Assembly: GCA_963822955.1 (NCBI GenBank)
Contig: CAWGJS010000008.1
Span: forward strand, 124,001 to 188,000
Direction of reading: 5' to 3'
Length of the DNA: 64,000 bases
Origin: JAJYUU01 sp963822955
Lineage (GTDB): Bacteria > Actinomycetota > Actinomycetes > Streptosporangiales > Streptosporangiaceae
Of the stretch, positions 43,710 to 53,993 are shown piece after piece. Each line of letters starts with the position of its first letter. Position 1 is the stretch's first letter. The notes beneath the pieces are model-generated. The model was not told where the DNA came from. It saw nothing but the letters and a program-made list of their open reading frames with translations, and made no database searches. The position numbers and the translations under genes are program-made.

Positions 43710-44917
43710 GCCGCGTCCTGATCATTGTCCAGAACCTGCCAGTGCCGTTCGACCGGCGGGTCTGGCTTGAGTGTCAGGCACTCGTGTCGGCGGGTCACCA
43801 GGTCGCGGTTGTCTGCCCAAAGGGTGCAGGCGACCCGTCGTACGCCGTCCTGAATACGGTCGAGCTCTACAAGTACCGGCCGTACGCCCCCGGCGGCAGC
43901 AAGATCAGCTTCATCACCGAGTACGTCTACTCCTTCCTCGCCACGGCGTGGCTGACGTTCAGGGCACGGCGGTCCGGCCGGTTCGACGCGATGCAGGCGT
44001 GCAACCCGCCGGACATCTTCTGGCCCATCGCCCGCGTGCTGCGGCGCCTTGACCGCACCGCCTTCGTGTTCGATCACCACGATCTGTGCCCCGAGCTGTA
44101 CGAGTCCCGGTTCCCTGACGGACCGCAGCTGCCGTTGCGCGGCTTGCTGGCGCTCGAGCGCATGACCCACCGGACCGCAGACCACGTCATCTCGACGAAC
44201 GAGTCCTACCGGGAGATCGCCATCACCCGGAGCGGGAAGGCGAGCAGCGACGTCACCGTCGTCCGCACCGGGCCGGATCCGGACCGGCTGAGCCGCGGCC
44301 CGGAGGAGCCCAGCCTGCGCCGGGGGCGGCCGTTCCTTGCCGTCTACATCGGTGTCATGGGACCGCAGGACGGGGTGGACATCGTCGTGCGAGCCGCAGA
44401 CGTCATCGTGCGCGAGATCGGCCGCGCCGATATCGCATTCACGCTCATCGGTGCCGGCGACTGCTTCGATGAGCTGGTCGCGCTGCGCGACGAGCTTGAC
44501 CTGGCCGGCCATGTGGAGTTCACCGGCAGGGCACCGGACGAGCTGGTCCGCCAGATCATGTCGACCGCCGACGTGGGCCTGTCGCCCGACCCGAAGAATC
44601 CGCTGAACGACGTGTCCACCATGAACAAGACGATGGAGTACATGGCGTTCGAGCTGCCGGTGGTCGCGTTCGACCTGCGCGAGACCCGTGTCTCAGCAGG
44701 CGACGCCGCCGTTTACGTCAAGCCCAACGACGTGCGTGACTACGCCGCCGCCATCGTGGCGCTCATCGACGACGAGTCACGGCGTCACGAGCTGGGGAAG
44801 CTGGGGCGGGCCCGGGTTGAGCAGGAACTCGCCTGGAGCCATCAGGAACGCGCGTACCTCGATGTGTACCAGGCCCTCCTGGAGGGCGACAGTACCGCCG
44901 GGCGGGCCGGGGCCTGA
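43706..44917 (+). CDS. Glycosyltransferase, GT4 family
   Basis: 403 residues, GTG start overlapping the preceding gene by 4 bases. N-terminal acceptor domain (VRIVQNLPVPFDRRVWLECQAL pattern) and C-terminal donor domain with YIGVMGPQDGVDIVVRAAD, FTGRAPDELVRQIMSTADVGLSPDP and NKTMEYMAFELPVVAFDLRETR. It should add a sugar to the lipid-linked repeat unit. Confidence 0.9.
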   Translation: MSRVLIIVQNLPVPFDRRVWLECQALVSAGHQVAVVCPKGAGDPSYAVLNTVELYKYRPYAPGGSKISFITEYVYSFLATAWLTFRARRSGRFDAMQACNPPDIFWPIARVLRRLDRTAFVFDHHDLCPELYESRFPDGPQLPLRGLLALERMTHRTADHVISTNESYREIAITRSGKASSDVTVVRTGPDPDRLSRGPEEPSLRRGRPFLAVYIGVMGPQDGVDIVVRAADVIVREIGRADIAFTLIGAGDCFDELVALRDELDLAGHVEFTGRAPDELVRQIMSTADVGLSPDPKNPLNDVSTMNKTMEYMAFELPVVAFDLRETRVSAGDAAVYVKPNDVRDYAAAIVALIDDESRRHELGKLGRARVEQELAWSHQERAYLDVYQALLEGDSTAGRAGA

Positions 44918-44920
44918 GAC

Positions 44921-46831
44921 ATGTGCGGCATCGCGGGCTGCTACCAGCAGGCAGACGGGCAGAAGCTGGTCGACATCATGAGCGACCGGATCGCACACCG
45001 CGGACCGGATTCGGCCGGAGTCTGGAGTCACGAGGATGACCACCTGTCGGTCCATCTCGGCTTCCGGCGGCTGTCGATCATCGACCTCACCACGGCAGCT
45101 GACCAGCCGCTGCGCAAGAACGGCCTGACCCTCATCTACAACGGCGAGCTGTATAACTACCGGGCGCTGCGAGCCGAGCTGATCGCCCGCGGCACCCACT
45201 TCGTCACCAACTCTGACACCGAGGTGGTGCTCGAGGCGTGGCGCTGCTGGGGGGCGGGCGCGCTCCGCCGGTTCCGCGGGATGTTCGCCTTCGCCCTGCT
45301 CGATGAGCACACCGGCGATCTGGTCCTGGCCCGCGACCCGTTCGGCATCAAGCCGCTGTACTACCTGCCCCGCGGCAGCGGCGTGATGTTTGCGTCCGAG
45401 CTCAAGGCGCTGGTCGCCGCGGCCGGCAGCGAGCTGCGGGTTGAGCCGGGCGCGCTGATCGCCTCGATGCTCTATTACTGGCTGCCCGAGCAGCGCTGCG
45501 CGATCGACAAGGTGCGCAAGCTGCCCGGCGGCTCGTGGGCGGTCATCAGGCCGGACGGCACGTTCACCATCCGGCAGTACTTCAGCATCGCAGCCGTCGC
45601 TGCGGAAGCTGAGGCCGGGCCGCCTGCCGATCTAGCCGAGGTCATCGAGGAGTCAGTGGCCGCGCACCTGGTCGCGGATGTCCCAATTTCTTCCTTCTTG
45701 TCCGGTGGCCTGGATTCGAGCATCGTGACTGTGCTTGCCCATCAGGCAGATGCCGCGATCGACGCCTACACGATCAGGTTCCGGCCCGAGGACCAGCGTC
45801 TGGAGGCGATGCCGGACGACGCCGTCTACGCCCGGAAGGTCGCGGCTCGCTACGGCATCGACCTGCACGAGATCGAGATCTCGCCGGACATCGTCGACCT
45901 GCTGCCGCGCATGGTGGATGTCCTGGATGAGCCGATCGGCGACCCGGCCGCGATCAACACTCTGCTGATGTGCGAGGCGGCCAGGGCACGCGGCGTGAAG
46001 GTCATCCTGTCCGGGATGGGCGCCGACGAGCTGTTCGGCGGCTACCGCAAGCACCTGGCGTGCCTGCTGGCCGGCAAGTACCGCAGGCTGCCAGCTGGCC
46101 TGCGGCACGGGATCGTCGGGCCTGCCGTCGAGCGGCTGCCGGTCGCGGTGGCAGGGCATGGCCTGCGGCACGCACGCTGGGCCAAGCGCTTCCTGACGTT
46201 CGCCGAGCTGCCCGAGGAGCCGCGGTTCCGTCGCAGCTACACCCTGTACGACTCAGCTGACCTGGCCGATCTGCTGAGCCCGGAGCTGGCCCCGTACGTG
46301 AGCGAGATCCTCGACGAGCACCGCGCGGTGTACAACGACAATTCGCTATCCGACGAGGTCAACCGGATGTGCCTCGCCGATTCGCGCATGTTCCTGCCTG
46401 GCCTCAATCTCGCCTACACCGACCGCGCCAGCATGGCGACGTCGGTGGAAGTGCGGGTCCCGTTCGTCGACCCGATCGTGGCACGCGCGGCGTTCTCGAT
46501 CCCTGGCGGCGCGAAGATCCGGCGGCGGCAGGGCAAGGTCGCGCTCAAGCGCGCGGCCGAGAGCTGGCTGCCGCGGGAGATCGTGCATCGTCCCAAGGCG
46601 TCGTTCAGCGCCCCGCTCCGCGCCTGGGTCAGACGGGACCTGCGCGAGGTTATCCAGGACGTGCTCGTCGGCGGCGAGCTGATGGCGTCGGGAATGATCC
46701 GCCACGATGCGCTGATGCAGCTGATAGCCGACGAGCAGGCGGGCCGTGAGGACCGGTCCAAGCAGATCTGGCAGCTGCTGACTCTCGAGCTCTGGTATCG
46801 CAACGCCCAGTCGATGGGCGTCGCAACATGA
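44921..46831 (+). CDS. asnB: Glutamine-hydrolysing asparagine synthetase-like protein
   Basis: 636 residues. The catalytic Cys2 is in MCGIAGCY, the glutaminase domain has HRGPDSAG and FNGELYNYRALR-type residues (YNGELYNYRAL), and the synthetase domain has the PP-loop SFLSGGLDSSIVTV and SGMGADELFGGYRKH. In polysaccharide loci such proteins often amidate uronic acids or other sugars rather than make asparagine, which is the likely role here given the neighbours. It overlaps the next gene by 4 bases. Confidence 0.92.
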   Translation: MCGIAGCYQQADGQKLVDIMSDRIAHRGPDSAGVWSHEDDHLSVHLGFRRLSIIDLTTAADQPLRKNGLTLIYNGELYNYRALRAELIARGTHFVTNSDTEVVLEAWRCWGAGALRRFRGMFAFALLDEHTGDLVLARDPFGIKPLYYLPRGSGVMFASELKALVAAAGSELRVEPGALIASMLYYWLPEQRCAIDKVRKLPGGSWAVIRPDGTFTIRQYFSIAAVAAEAEAGPPADLAEVIEESVAAHLVADVPISSFLSGGLDSSIVTVLAHQADAAIDAYTIRFRPEDQRLEAMPDDAVYARKVAARYGIDLHEIEISPDIVDLLPRMVDVLDEPIGDPAAINTLLMCEAARARGVKVILSGMGADELFGGYRKHLACLLAGKYRRLPAGLRHGIVGPAVERLPVAVAGHGLRHARWAKRFLTFAELPEEPRFRRSYTLYDSADLADLLSPELAPYVSEILDEHRAVYNDNSLSDEVNRMCLADSRMFLPGLNLAYTDRASMATSVEVRVPFVDPIVARAAFSIPGGAKIRRRQGKVALKRAAESWLPREIVHRPKASFSAPLRAWVRRDLREVIQDVLVGGELMASGMIRHDALMQLIADEQAGREDRSKQIWQLLTLELWYRNAQSMGVAT

Positions 46832-49065
46832 CCGTGGCGGTCACCGGACCAGCCAGCAGAAGCGACCGACCTGGGAACACGATGAAGCAGATAGCGCAGA
46901 ACTACAAGTCCGGCGAGCTGACAGTCCTCGACGTTCCGGCTCCGGTATGCCGTCCTGGCGGCGTGCTCGTGCAGTCGCTGTTCTCCCTGATCTCCACTGG
47001 TACCGAGATGATGAAGCTGACCGAGGCCAAGATGTCGATGGTCGGCAAGGCCAGGGCGCGACCCGACCAGGTCAGGAAGGTCCTGGACTCGGTCGCACAG
47101 CAGGGCGCCGTCAGCACCTACAAGAAGGTCATGAACCGGCTGGACTCCTATACGCCGCTTGGCTACTCACTGTGCGGCGTGGTGGTTGAGGTCGGCCGGG
47201 GTGCCGAGGAATTCAAGGTAGGGCAGCTCGTCGCCGCCGCCGGGAACGAGCACGCCCTCCACGCCGAGTTCAACTGGGTCCCGGTCAACTTGTGCGTGCC
47301 AGTTCCGGCTGGCGTCGCGCCAGAGCACGCGGCCTTCGCCACGGTGGGCGCAATTGCCATGCAGGGTGTGCGGCGCGCGGAGGTGCAGCTCGGCGACACC
47401 GCGTGCGTGATCGGGCTTGGCCTCGTCGGTCAGCTGGTGGTCCGGCTGCTGATTGCCGCCGGCGTGCGCGTGGTCGGGCTGGACATGGTCGAAGACCGCT
47501 GCAGGCTGGCCGAGAAGGCGGGCGCAGTCGTGTGCGCCGCGCCGACGGAGGACGGCGTGACGGCGGTTCAGCAGGCGCTCGCGGAGATGACTGAGGGGCG
47601 TGGCGCCGACCACGTGCTGCTGGCAGCGGGCGGCTCGTCCAACGGCCCGGTCGAGACAGCGGCAAGGCTGGCGCGCGACCGCGCCCGGGTCGTTGATATC
47701 GGCAAGACCAAGCTGGACCTGCCCTGGAACGCCTACTACGACAAGGAACTTGACGTCCGCTTCTCCCGGTCGTACGGGCCAGGGCGATACGACGAGCGCT
47801 ACGAGCTTGAGGGCATCGATTACCCGGCGGGCTACGTCAGGTGGACCGAGCGGCGCAACCTTGCTTGCTTCCTCGACCTCATTGCCCGTTCCGACCTCGA
47901 AGTAGATTCGCTGGTATCCGGCGTCTTCCCGCTGGAGCAGGCCAGCCAGGTGTACGCCGACCTGTCCTCCGGCTCGCTGACTGGCGTCGGGATTCTGCTG
48001 GAGTATCCCGACCGCCCCACTGCCACTGAGCGGCCGGCCACGAGCCGGGTCGTCGGCGCGGCCGGTCAGGCTGTTGTGGCAGGGTCGGGCAGGGCTGCTG
48101 GCTCGGAGAAGCTGGCGGTCGGATTCATCGGGGCCGGAAACTACGCCTCGTCGATGCTGCTGCCGCATCTGGCCAGGCTGGGTACTGTCCAGCTCGCGCA
48201 CGTCGCGACCACTCGCTCGCTGTCCGCGGTCAACGCGCAGCGGCGGTTCGGCTTCACGTCGGCCTCGACCGCGGCGGACGCCGTGCTCGATGACGCGTCC
48301 CTGGACGCGATCTTCATCGTGACGCGCCACGACAGCCATGCCGATCTGGTCTGCCGAGCCCTGCAGACCGGGAGGGCCGTCTTCGTCGAGAAACCGCTCG
48401 CGCTCAGCACCGACCAGCTCGAGCGGATCATCGAGACGATCGCGAGCACCGGCAATGACCGGCTGATGGTGGGGTTCAACCGGCGCTTCGCGCCGCTGCT
48501 CGGCCAGCTGAAGTCCAAGTTCGGCCAGCAGGACTCCGGCTCGGTGGTGCGCTACCTGGTCAACGCCGGGCGGCTGGACGCCGACAGCTGGTACCGCAAC
48601 GAGGACCTGGCCGGCTCGCGCTTTGTCGGCGAGGGCGGGCACTTCATCGACACGCTGAGCTGGTGGACTAACAGCACGCCGGCCGAGGTGTACGCCGTGC
48701 CCGGTCCCGAGCATGACGACGTGCAGGCAACGCTGCGCTTCAGCGACGGGTCAGCCGGCGCGATTACCTATGTCACCGGTGGCAACGCCCGCTTCCCGAA
48801 GGAGACGCTGGACGCAGCCGCAGGCGGCCGGAATGCCCGGCTCGACAACTTCCGCCAGGCGGCGGTCTGGGCCGGGCGCAGCCGGACCACGATGCGGTCG
48901 CGGGGCGGGCAGGACAAGGGCCAGCGTCACCAGGTCGAGCAGTTCGTGGCCGCCTGCCAGTCCGGCTCGCCGATGCCCATTTCCGTCGATTCGCTGGTGG
49001 CCACGACTCGGGCGACCATCGCCGTCGCGCAGAGCCTGGTGAGCGGCAGGCCGGAGCCGGTATGA
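46828..49065 (+). CDS. Two-domain oxidoreductase: zinc-type alcohol dehydrogenase fused to Gfo/Idh/MocA
   Basis: 745 residues. Residues about 20-400 are a medium-chain dehydrogenase (PLGYSLCGVVVEVGRGAEEFKVGQLVAAAG; NAD motif VIGLGLVGQLVVRLL). Residues about 430-740 are a Gfo/Idh/MocA domain (VGFIGAGNYASSMLLPHLARL, VFVEKPLALSTDQLERI, GGHFIDTLSWWT). Such fused proteins are found beside heparinase-like and AsnB genes in polymer loci and are thought to modify a nucleotide sugar; the reaction is unknown. A Met at residue 22 (MKQIAQNYK) is an alternative start. Confidence 0.88.
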   Translation: MTVAVTGPASRSDRPGNTMKQIAQNYKSGELTVLDVPAPVCRPGGVLVQSLFSLISTGTEMMKLTEAKMSMVGKARARPDQVRKVLDSVAQQGAVSTYKKVMNRLDSYTPLGYSLCGVVVEVGRGAEEFKVGQLVAAAGNEHALHAEFNWVPVNLCVPVPAGVAPEHAAFATVGAIAMQGVRRAEVQLGDTACVIGLGLVGQLVVRLLIAAGVRVVGLDMVEDRCRLAEKAGAVVCAAPTEDGVTAVQQALAEMTEGRGADHVLLAAGGSSNGPVETAARLARDRARVVDIGKTKLDLPWNAYYDKELDVRFSRSYGPGRYDERYELEGIDYPAGYVRWTERRNLACFLDLIARSDLEVDSLVSGVFPLEQASQVYADLSSGSLTGVGILLEYPDRPTATERPATSRVVGAAGQAVVAGSGRAAGSEKLAVGFIGAGNYASSMLLPHLARLGTVQLAHVATTRSLSAVNAQRRFGFTSASTAADAVLDDASLDAIFIVTRHDSHADLVCRALQTGRAVFVEKPLALSTDQLERIIETIASTGNDRLMVGFNRRFAPLLGQLKSKFGQQDSGSVVRYLVNAGRLDADSWYRNEDLAGSRFVGEGGHFIDTLSWWTNSTPAEVYAVPGPEHDDVQATLRFSDGSAGAITYVTGGNARFPKETLDAAAGGRNARLDNFRQAAVWAGRSRTTMRSRGGQDKGQRHQVEQFVAACQSGSPMPISVDSLVATTRATIAVAQSLVSGRPEPV

Positions 49066-51154
49066 CCGCGGGGCAAGGGTCGGGGCTGGGCTGGTACGCC
49101 AGGAGGCTTGGCCGGATGTCTCCGGCTGAGGTGGTGTGGCGCGCCCGTGACCAGGTAGTCAAGGCGAGGTGGTCGGGTAAGCAAGTCCACCGTGACATGG
49201 TCGGCGCCGCGCTCGCGGCAGCAACCGAGCGGCACTTCAGTCCGGTGCTCCCGCTGGATGCCGCCGGGCTGGTGCCGGAAGCGGCCAGATCGGCCGTGCT
49301 GGCGGCTGCAGACGAGCTGCTGGCAGGTCACTGGGAGGCGCTGGGGGTCTCGAGGACCGACATGATCGCGCCGGACTGGTTCCTTGACCCGGTGACCGGA
49401 CGGCGGGCGCCAGCCGACAGGTACGCCTTCCGGATCAATCACCGCTCCGAAGAGCAGACCGGGAACATCAAGCAGATCTGGGAAGTCTCCCGGCTGCAGC
49501 ACCTCACCTTGCTGGCGACCGCGTGGTTCCTCAGCCGTGACGAAGCCTACGCACGCCGCGCTGCCGAGCAGCTGCGCTCGTGGTGGCGCGATAACCCCTT
49601 CCTCTCCGGGGTTCACTGGACCAGCGGTATCGAGGTAGGCATCCGCCTGATCAGCATGGCCTGGATCCGGCGGCTGATGGACGACTGGCCGAAGGCGGCC
49701 GACCTGTTCGAGCACGACGAGCTCGCCGTCCGCCAGATCCGCTGGCATCAGGAGTTCCTTGCCGGATTCCGCAGCCGGGGATCGTCAGCCAATAATCACG
49801 TCATCGCCGAGGCGGCCGGGCAGCTGGTGGCCAGCTGTGCATTCCCGTGGTTCGCCGAGAGTGACAGCTGGCGCCGGACGTCCGCGCGGCTGCTAGAGCG
49901 GGAGCTGATCCGCAATACCTTTCCGTCCGGCATCGGCCGCGAGCTTGCCTCTGACTATCAGTGCTTCATCGCGGAGCTAGGCCTGCTCGCCGCAGTAGAG
50001 GCCAGCGCGGCCGGCTTCCCTGTGGGCGACGCCGCATGGGCGCGGCTGTGCGCTCTGGTCGATAGCGGCGCGGCCCTCCTCGACCAGCGGCTGCAGGCTC
50101 CGCGCCAGGGCGACGGCGACGAGGGCCGCGCGCTGCTGCTGGACGCGCCAGCCGCGAACCGATGGCCTTCATTGCTGGCGGTCGGCGATGCGCTCTTCGG
50201 CCGGCAGGAGTGGTGGCCGGCGACCCAGGCGGACGCGGCGAGCTCGCTCATTGGCGGGCTGGCGCCGAAGCGACCGGTGGCGGCCAGGCCGCGGAGCGGC
50301 CGTGGCAGTTCGCGGACGCCGGGATCACCCTGCTGCGCACGACCGACCGGCATGACCCGGAGATCTGGTGTCGCTGCGACGGCGGCCCGCACGGCTACCT
50401 GAAGATCGCCGCTCACGCTCACGCCGACGCGCTCTCCATCGAGGTGCGGTACGGCGGCGTCGACGTCCTCGCCGACCCGGGTACCTTCTGCTACCACGGC
50501 GACCCTGCATGGCGCTCCTACTTCCGCTCGACCCTCGCGCACAACACGATCGAGCTCGACGGCACGAACCAGTCGGCCGACGGCGGGCCATTTCTCTGGC
50601 TCCGCCACGCGAACGGCCGGGAGATAGCCGCCGTCGACGCCGGAGATTTCGCCGAGTGGACCGCGGAGCACGATGGTTACCTGGCGCTGAAGCCGCCGAC
50701 GCGACACCGTCGCTGCGTCCGGCTGGACCGCGCATCGCGCGGCATCGACATCGTCGATGAGATCAGCGGCGGCCACGACGTCTGCCTGACCTTTCATCTC
50801 GGACCCGATATCCGGGCGGAGCTGGACCACACGTACGCGTCGCTCAGCTGGCCAGACGCACCGGCGCCAGGGGCTGCCATGCTCGACCTTCCGGGCGGCC
50901 TGCGCTGGAGCCTGCATCGGGGCGAGACTGATCCGATACTGGGCTGGTACTCCCCGGGCCTCGGCAGGCGCGTTCCGACATATACCCTTGTCGGCAGGGG
51001 ATCGTCTGCGCCCGGGGTGCCGTTGTGCACCCGTCTGGAGTTTCTGGACGTCAGCAATAACACTAAAGCCGCAGTTAATGCACATGTCGCGGCATATCCT
51101 GGCCGCGTTATTCCGGCGGCAGATTCGTCAAGTGGCATTAGGGAGAACGGATGA
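49062..51154 (+). pseudogene. Heparinase II/III-family polysaccharide lyase, frame broken by one base
   Basis: The N-terminal alpha/alpha toroid (residues 1-400: WEVSRLQHLTLLATAWFLSRDE, SANNHVIAEAAGQLV, ELASDYQCFIAELGLLA) runs in one frame, then a one-base change near 50265 shifts to another frame carrying the C-terminal beta-domain (FADAGITLLRTTDRHD, HAHADALSIEVRYGGVDVLADPGTFCYHGDPAWRSYFRSTLAHNTIELDGTNQ), to 51154. One added base rejoins LIGGLA to EATGGGQAAERPWQFADAG. Enzymes of this fold cut uronate-containing polysaccharides (heparin, alginate). The break may be a sequence error. The next start overlaps by 4 bases. Confidence 0.85.
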
Positions 51155-52357
51155 TAGGCCGCGGCTGGGTGGGCGAGCCAGGGAACTCCGCGAATGACGC
51201 GCGCGATGCTAATGGGGCAGTTCCGGCCGACGGCGCCGTGGATGAGGAGCCCAAGCAGGCCCCGGCTACTAGGGCTGATCAGCTCGGCCGGGCATCGGCG
51301 AACAAGGAGACAGAACCCAGGCGAGTTTGGAGCAGCAAGTACGACGAGCCCGGCCGGGTATGGACCAACGATGACTTTTCCGTTGATAACGATCTTGCCG
51401 ATGACGACATAACTGCTGATGATCTTGTTCTCGCGATGCCGACCCGGCCTGTCGTCGGCCCGGCGATCCGGCGTAACGTCCGCTGGTGGTGCGCGGCGGG
51501 CGTGCTGGGACTTGTGCTCGGGGCAGCGCTTTTTACCAAAGTGCTGCCGCCACCCTATAAGGCGACGAGTTCTGTGCTGCTGCGCCAGCCAGCGCCTGGG
51601 GATGCGTCCGACGGGATGCTCACAGATCTCGCGATTGCCCAGAGCCATACGGTTGCCGAGACTGCGATGCGCAACCTGCTCGTGCCGGTGAACGCGAAGA
51701 GCGTCCAGGCTTTCCTCGGTGCTTACACGGCTACCTCGCAGTCGTTCGGGCCCACCGGGGTCATTCAGTTCATCACGAAAGGCACGTCATCGACGGTGGC
51801 CGTCGATCGGGCGCGGGCTGTGGCTAAGGCCTTCCTGCAGGTGCGGAACGACGGGCTCAACAGCGAGCTGGCCGCCACGATCAGCGCGATCAACAAGCAG
51901 GTAACCCAGGACCAGCAGCAAGTGAGCTCGCTAAATCAGCAGATCAAGGCGCTGTCCGGGCAGGGTCCGTAACTCCGGCGCGGCAAGCCCAGATCCAGGG
52001 CCTGGAGACACAGCGAAAGGCTGGCCAGAAGCGTCCTGCGGGGCCTCACCAAGTCGGAACAGCTCCTACGAGACGACGACCAAGGTGGCGAACTCGTCGG
52101 TCGCGCAGGGCAGCTCGGTACTCGACCAGGCGACGCCGCTACCGCGCTCGCGGTTTAAGTATCCCCTGGAGTACGTCGGCGGCGGACTGGCCGGTGGCCT
52201 GGGCCTGGGCCTGGGGCTGGTGGCGCTGATCGCCCTGGCATCCAGACGACTGCGCCGCCGGGACGACATCGCGCGAACTCTTGGCGCGCCCGTTCGGCTG
52301 AGCCTGGGTCGCGTGCGGCTAGCCCGGCGGGGGCATGGCGGCGGCAGACAAGCCTGA
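51151..52357 (+). pseudogene. Wzz-like chain-length regulator, degraded by frameshifts
   Basis: The first frame (51151-51972) holds a 95-residue hydrophilic, Asp-rich N-terminus, a membrane helix (WWCAAGVLGLVLGAALFT), the periplasmic domain and a coiled coil (ISAINKQVTQDQQQVSSLNQQIKAL). It stops at 51972. The matching remainder continues in other frames: GLETQRKA, LRGLTKSEQ, SSYETTTKVANSSV, then a second helix (YVGGGLAGGLGLGLGLVALIAL) and LGAPVRLSLGRV, ending 52357. At least three small indels occur at 51965-52065. Compare the intact relative at 58629. Confidence 0.7.
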
Positions 52358-53071
52358 AATCAGGCAGATCGTCGCTCATCTGCGGCGCCTGGTGCCGTCC
52401 GGTGGCCCGGCCGCGGCTACCCTCGCGCTCGCTACCCTCGACACGCCGGACGTCGCGGCGGTCGCTCTGGTATCACTCGCACTGTCCTATGCGCGCGACG
52501 GCAAGCGCGTCATCGTCGCGGACCTGTCGCCGAGCGCAGCGGCCGGCCACCTGCTGGGAAACACCGAGCCAGGCGTACACAACGTCACCATCGACGGGCA
52601 GCAGCTGGTCATCGCCCGTCCCGAGCCTGACGATCTGGCCCCGCTGGGCCCGCTGCTCGGCCCCGCGTCGGTGCCCGACGACGCTTACCGGCCGGGCCGG
52701 CCATTGGATCGCGTCTACGCGCAGCTGAGGTGATGCTCACGCTCACTGTGCTGGACCCGGCACTCGGCGCCGACCACCTGCCTACCTGGGCCGCCGACAG
52801 CGCGGTGATCCTCACTTCCGGACAGTCGTCAATCACGAAGATCCACACCATCGGCCAGATGGTACATCTGGCCGGGGTGTCACTGGTCTCCGCAATCTTG
52901 CTCGGCGCGGACAAGAATGACGTGAGCCTCGGCGTCCCGGAACTGCGGGTGCCCGGCTGGACTGCCGGTGAGCTAGCCGACCAGGCCGCGCCGGAAGTCG
53001 CTGACGGACGGGCGGCCGAGCGCGACGCGACACGCGGGCAGGTCAGCTCAACTACCACCGTCGGCAACTAA
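52335..53071 (+). pseudogene. Degenerate BY-kinase/ParA-like ATPase domain, split by a frameshift
   Basis: Two frames, 52335-52733 and 52730-53071, together give one domain resembling the cytoplasmic part of Wzz/BY-kinase proteins: KPEIRQIVAHLRRL, VSLALSYARDGKRVIVADLS, then MLTLTVLDPALGADHLPTWAADSAVILTSGQS and LAGVSLVSAILLGADKND. The Walker A Gly-Lys-Thr is absent, so it is not an ordinary active ATPase. One base is probably missing near 52720. The start overlaps the Wzz end in a different frame. Confidence 0.65.
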
Positions 53072-53085
53072 CCCCAGTTGGACGC

Positions 53086-53868
53086 TCAGCCCCAATTGGC
53101 CGCTTGCTGGTCACCGGGCCGTGGCTCGTCCTGCTTGCGGAAGACGAGCAGCTCGCTCCGGCCACCACTCATCGGCACAAAGGTGCTTCCAACCAGGGTG
53201 AGGCCTCTCCTGCCGAGCACGTTAATTGTCCACTGCCGAGGGATCATCGAGTAGAGCGTTGCGCCGCTGGAGACCCAGGTACTCGTGGTGGGCTCGTCCA
53301 GGCAGTTCTCTGTGACGATGTCGAATGCGACCGCGCCGCCCGGCCGCACTATTCGCGCCATCTCCCACCAATAGCCGACGCTGGTCACCAGCGGGATGTA
53401 GACGAACAGCTTGTGGGCATGCACCAGGTCCACTGAGGCGGACGCCGTCTGTGACAACGTCCGGCCGTCCGCGTCGTGGAGCTGGATGCCCGGAAGCTTG
53501 CTGAGGTGGGGAAGCCAGTCCCTGGCCGTCTCATAGGCTTCGTAGACCTCAGGCTGCAACGCTGCAATGACCTTCTCGGCGTAACGACCGGTGCCCGGGC
53601 CGATCTCACACACCCGGCGGACTGGCGCGTTCAGGTCGGCTAGCTGCAGCATCTCCTTCACCGCTGCCGCCGTAGCACCGGGCTTGGCGCTGAACTGGTC
53701 AACGTAATCGGTAAGCGAAAGACCCGCACGCTGTGCCGCTGCAAGCGTCCTTCGCGCGGAGATAAAGGACTGAACCGCGGCGTCACTGCTCCAGCCACGG
53801 ACAACCTGAACTCCTACCGGCCGGAGCGCCCGGTTAACGCCCGAATGGAATCTGGCTATGACCGACAT
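53086..53868 (-). CDS. SAM-dependent methyltransferase
   Basis: Start ATG 53868 preceded by GGATGG; 260 residues. Motif I is RRVCEIGPGTGRYAEKVI, and SASVDLVHAHKLFVYIP and ARIVRPGGAVAFDIVTENC follow. A class I methyltransferase, perhaps acting on a sugar of the polymer because it ends the minus-strand operon. It converges on the ATPase-like pseudogene with only 14 bases between stops. The AT-richer 125 bases upstream (53869-53993) hold no gene. Confidence 0.82.
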   Translation of the reverse strand: MSVIARFHSGVNRALRPVGVQVVRGWSSDAAVQSFISARRTLAAAQRAGLSLTDYVDQFSAKPGATAAAVKEMLQLADLNAPVRRVCEIGPGTGRYAEKVIAALQPEVYEAYETARDWLPHLSKLPGIQLHDADGRTLSQTASASVDLVHAHKLFVYIPLVTSVGYWWEMARIVRPGGAVAFDIVTENCLDEPTTSTWVSSGATLYSMIPRQWTINVLGRRGLTLVGSTFVPMSGGRSELLVFRKQDEPRPGDQQAANWG

Positions 53869-53993
53869 TGTTCCATCCAACACTGAGAGACCTGGTCATT
53901 CTATGCTGATTACGTGTTCGCATTGCAACCTACCAGGCTTCGTAGTTAGGTTAAACTGGCCGACACTACGCAGAAAACGGAGTTTTACCGGCT

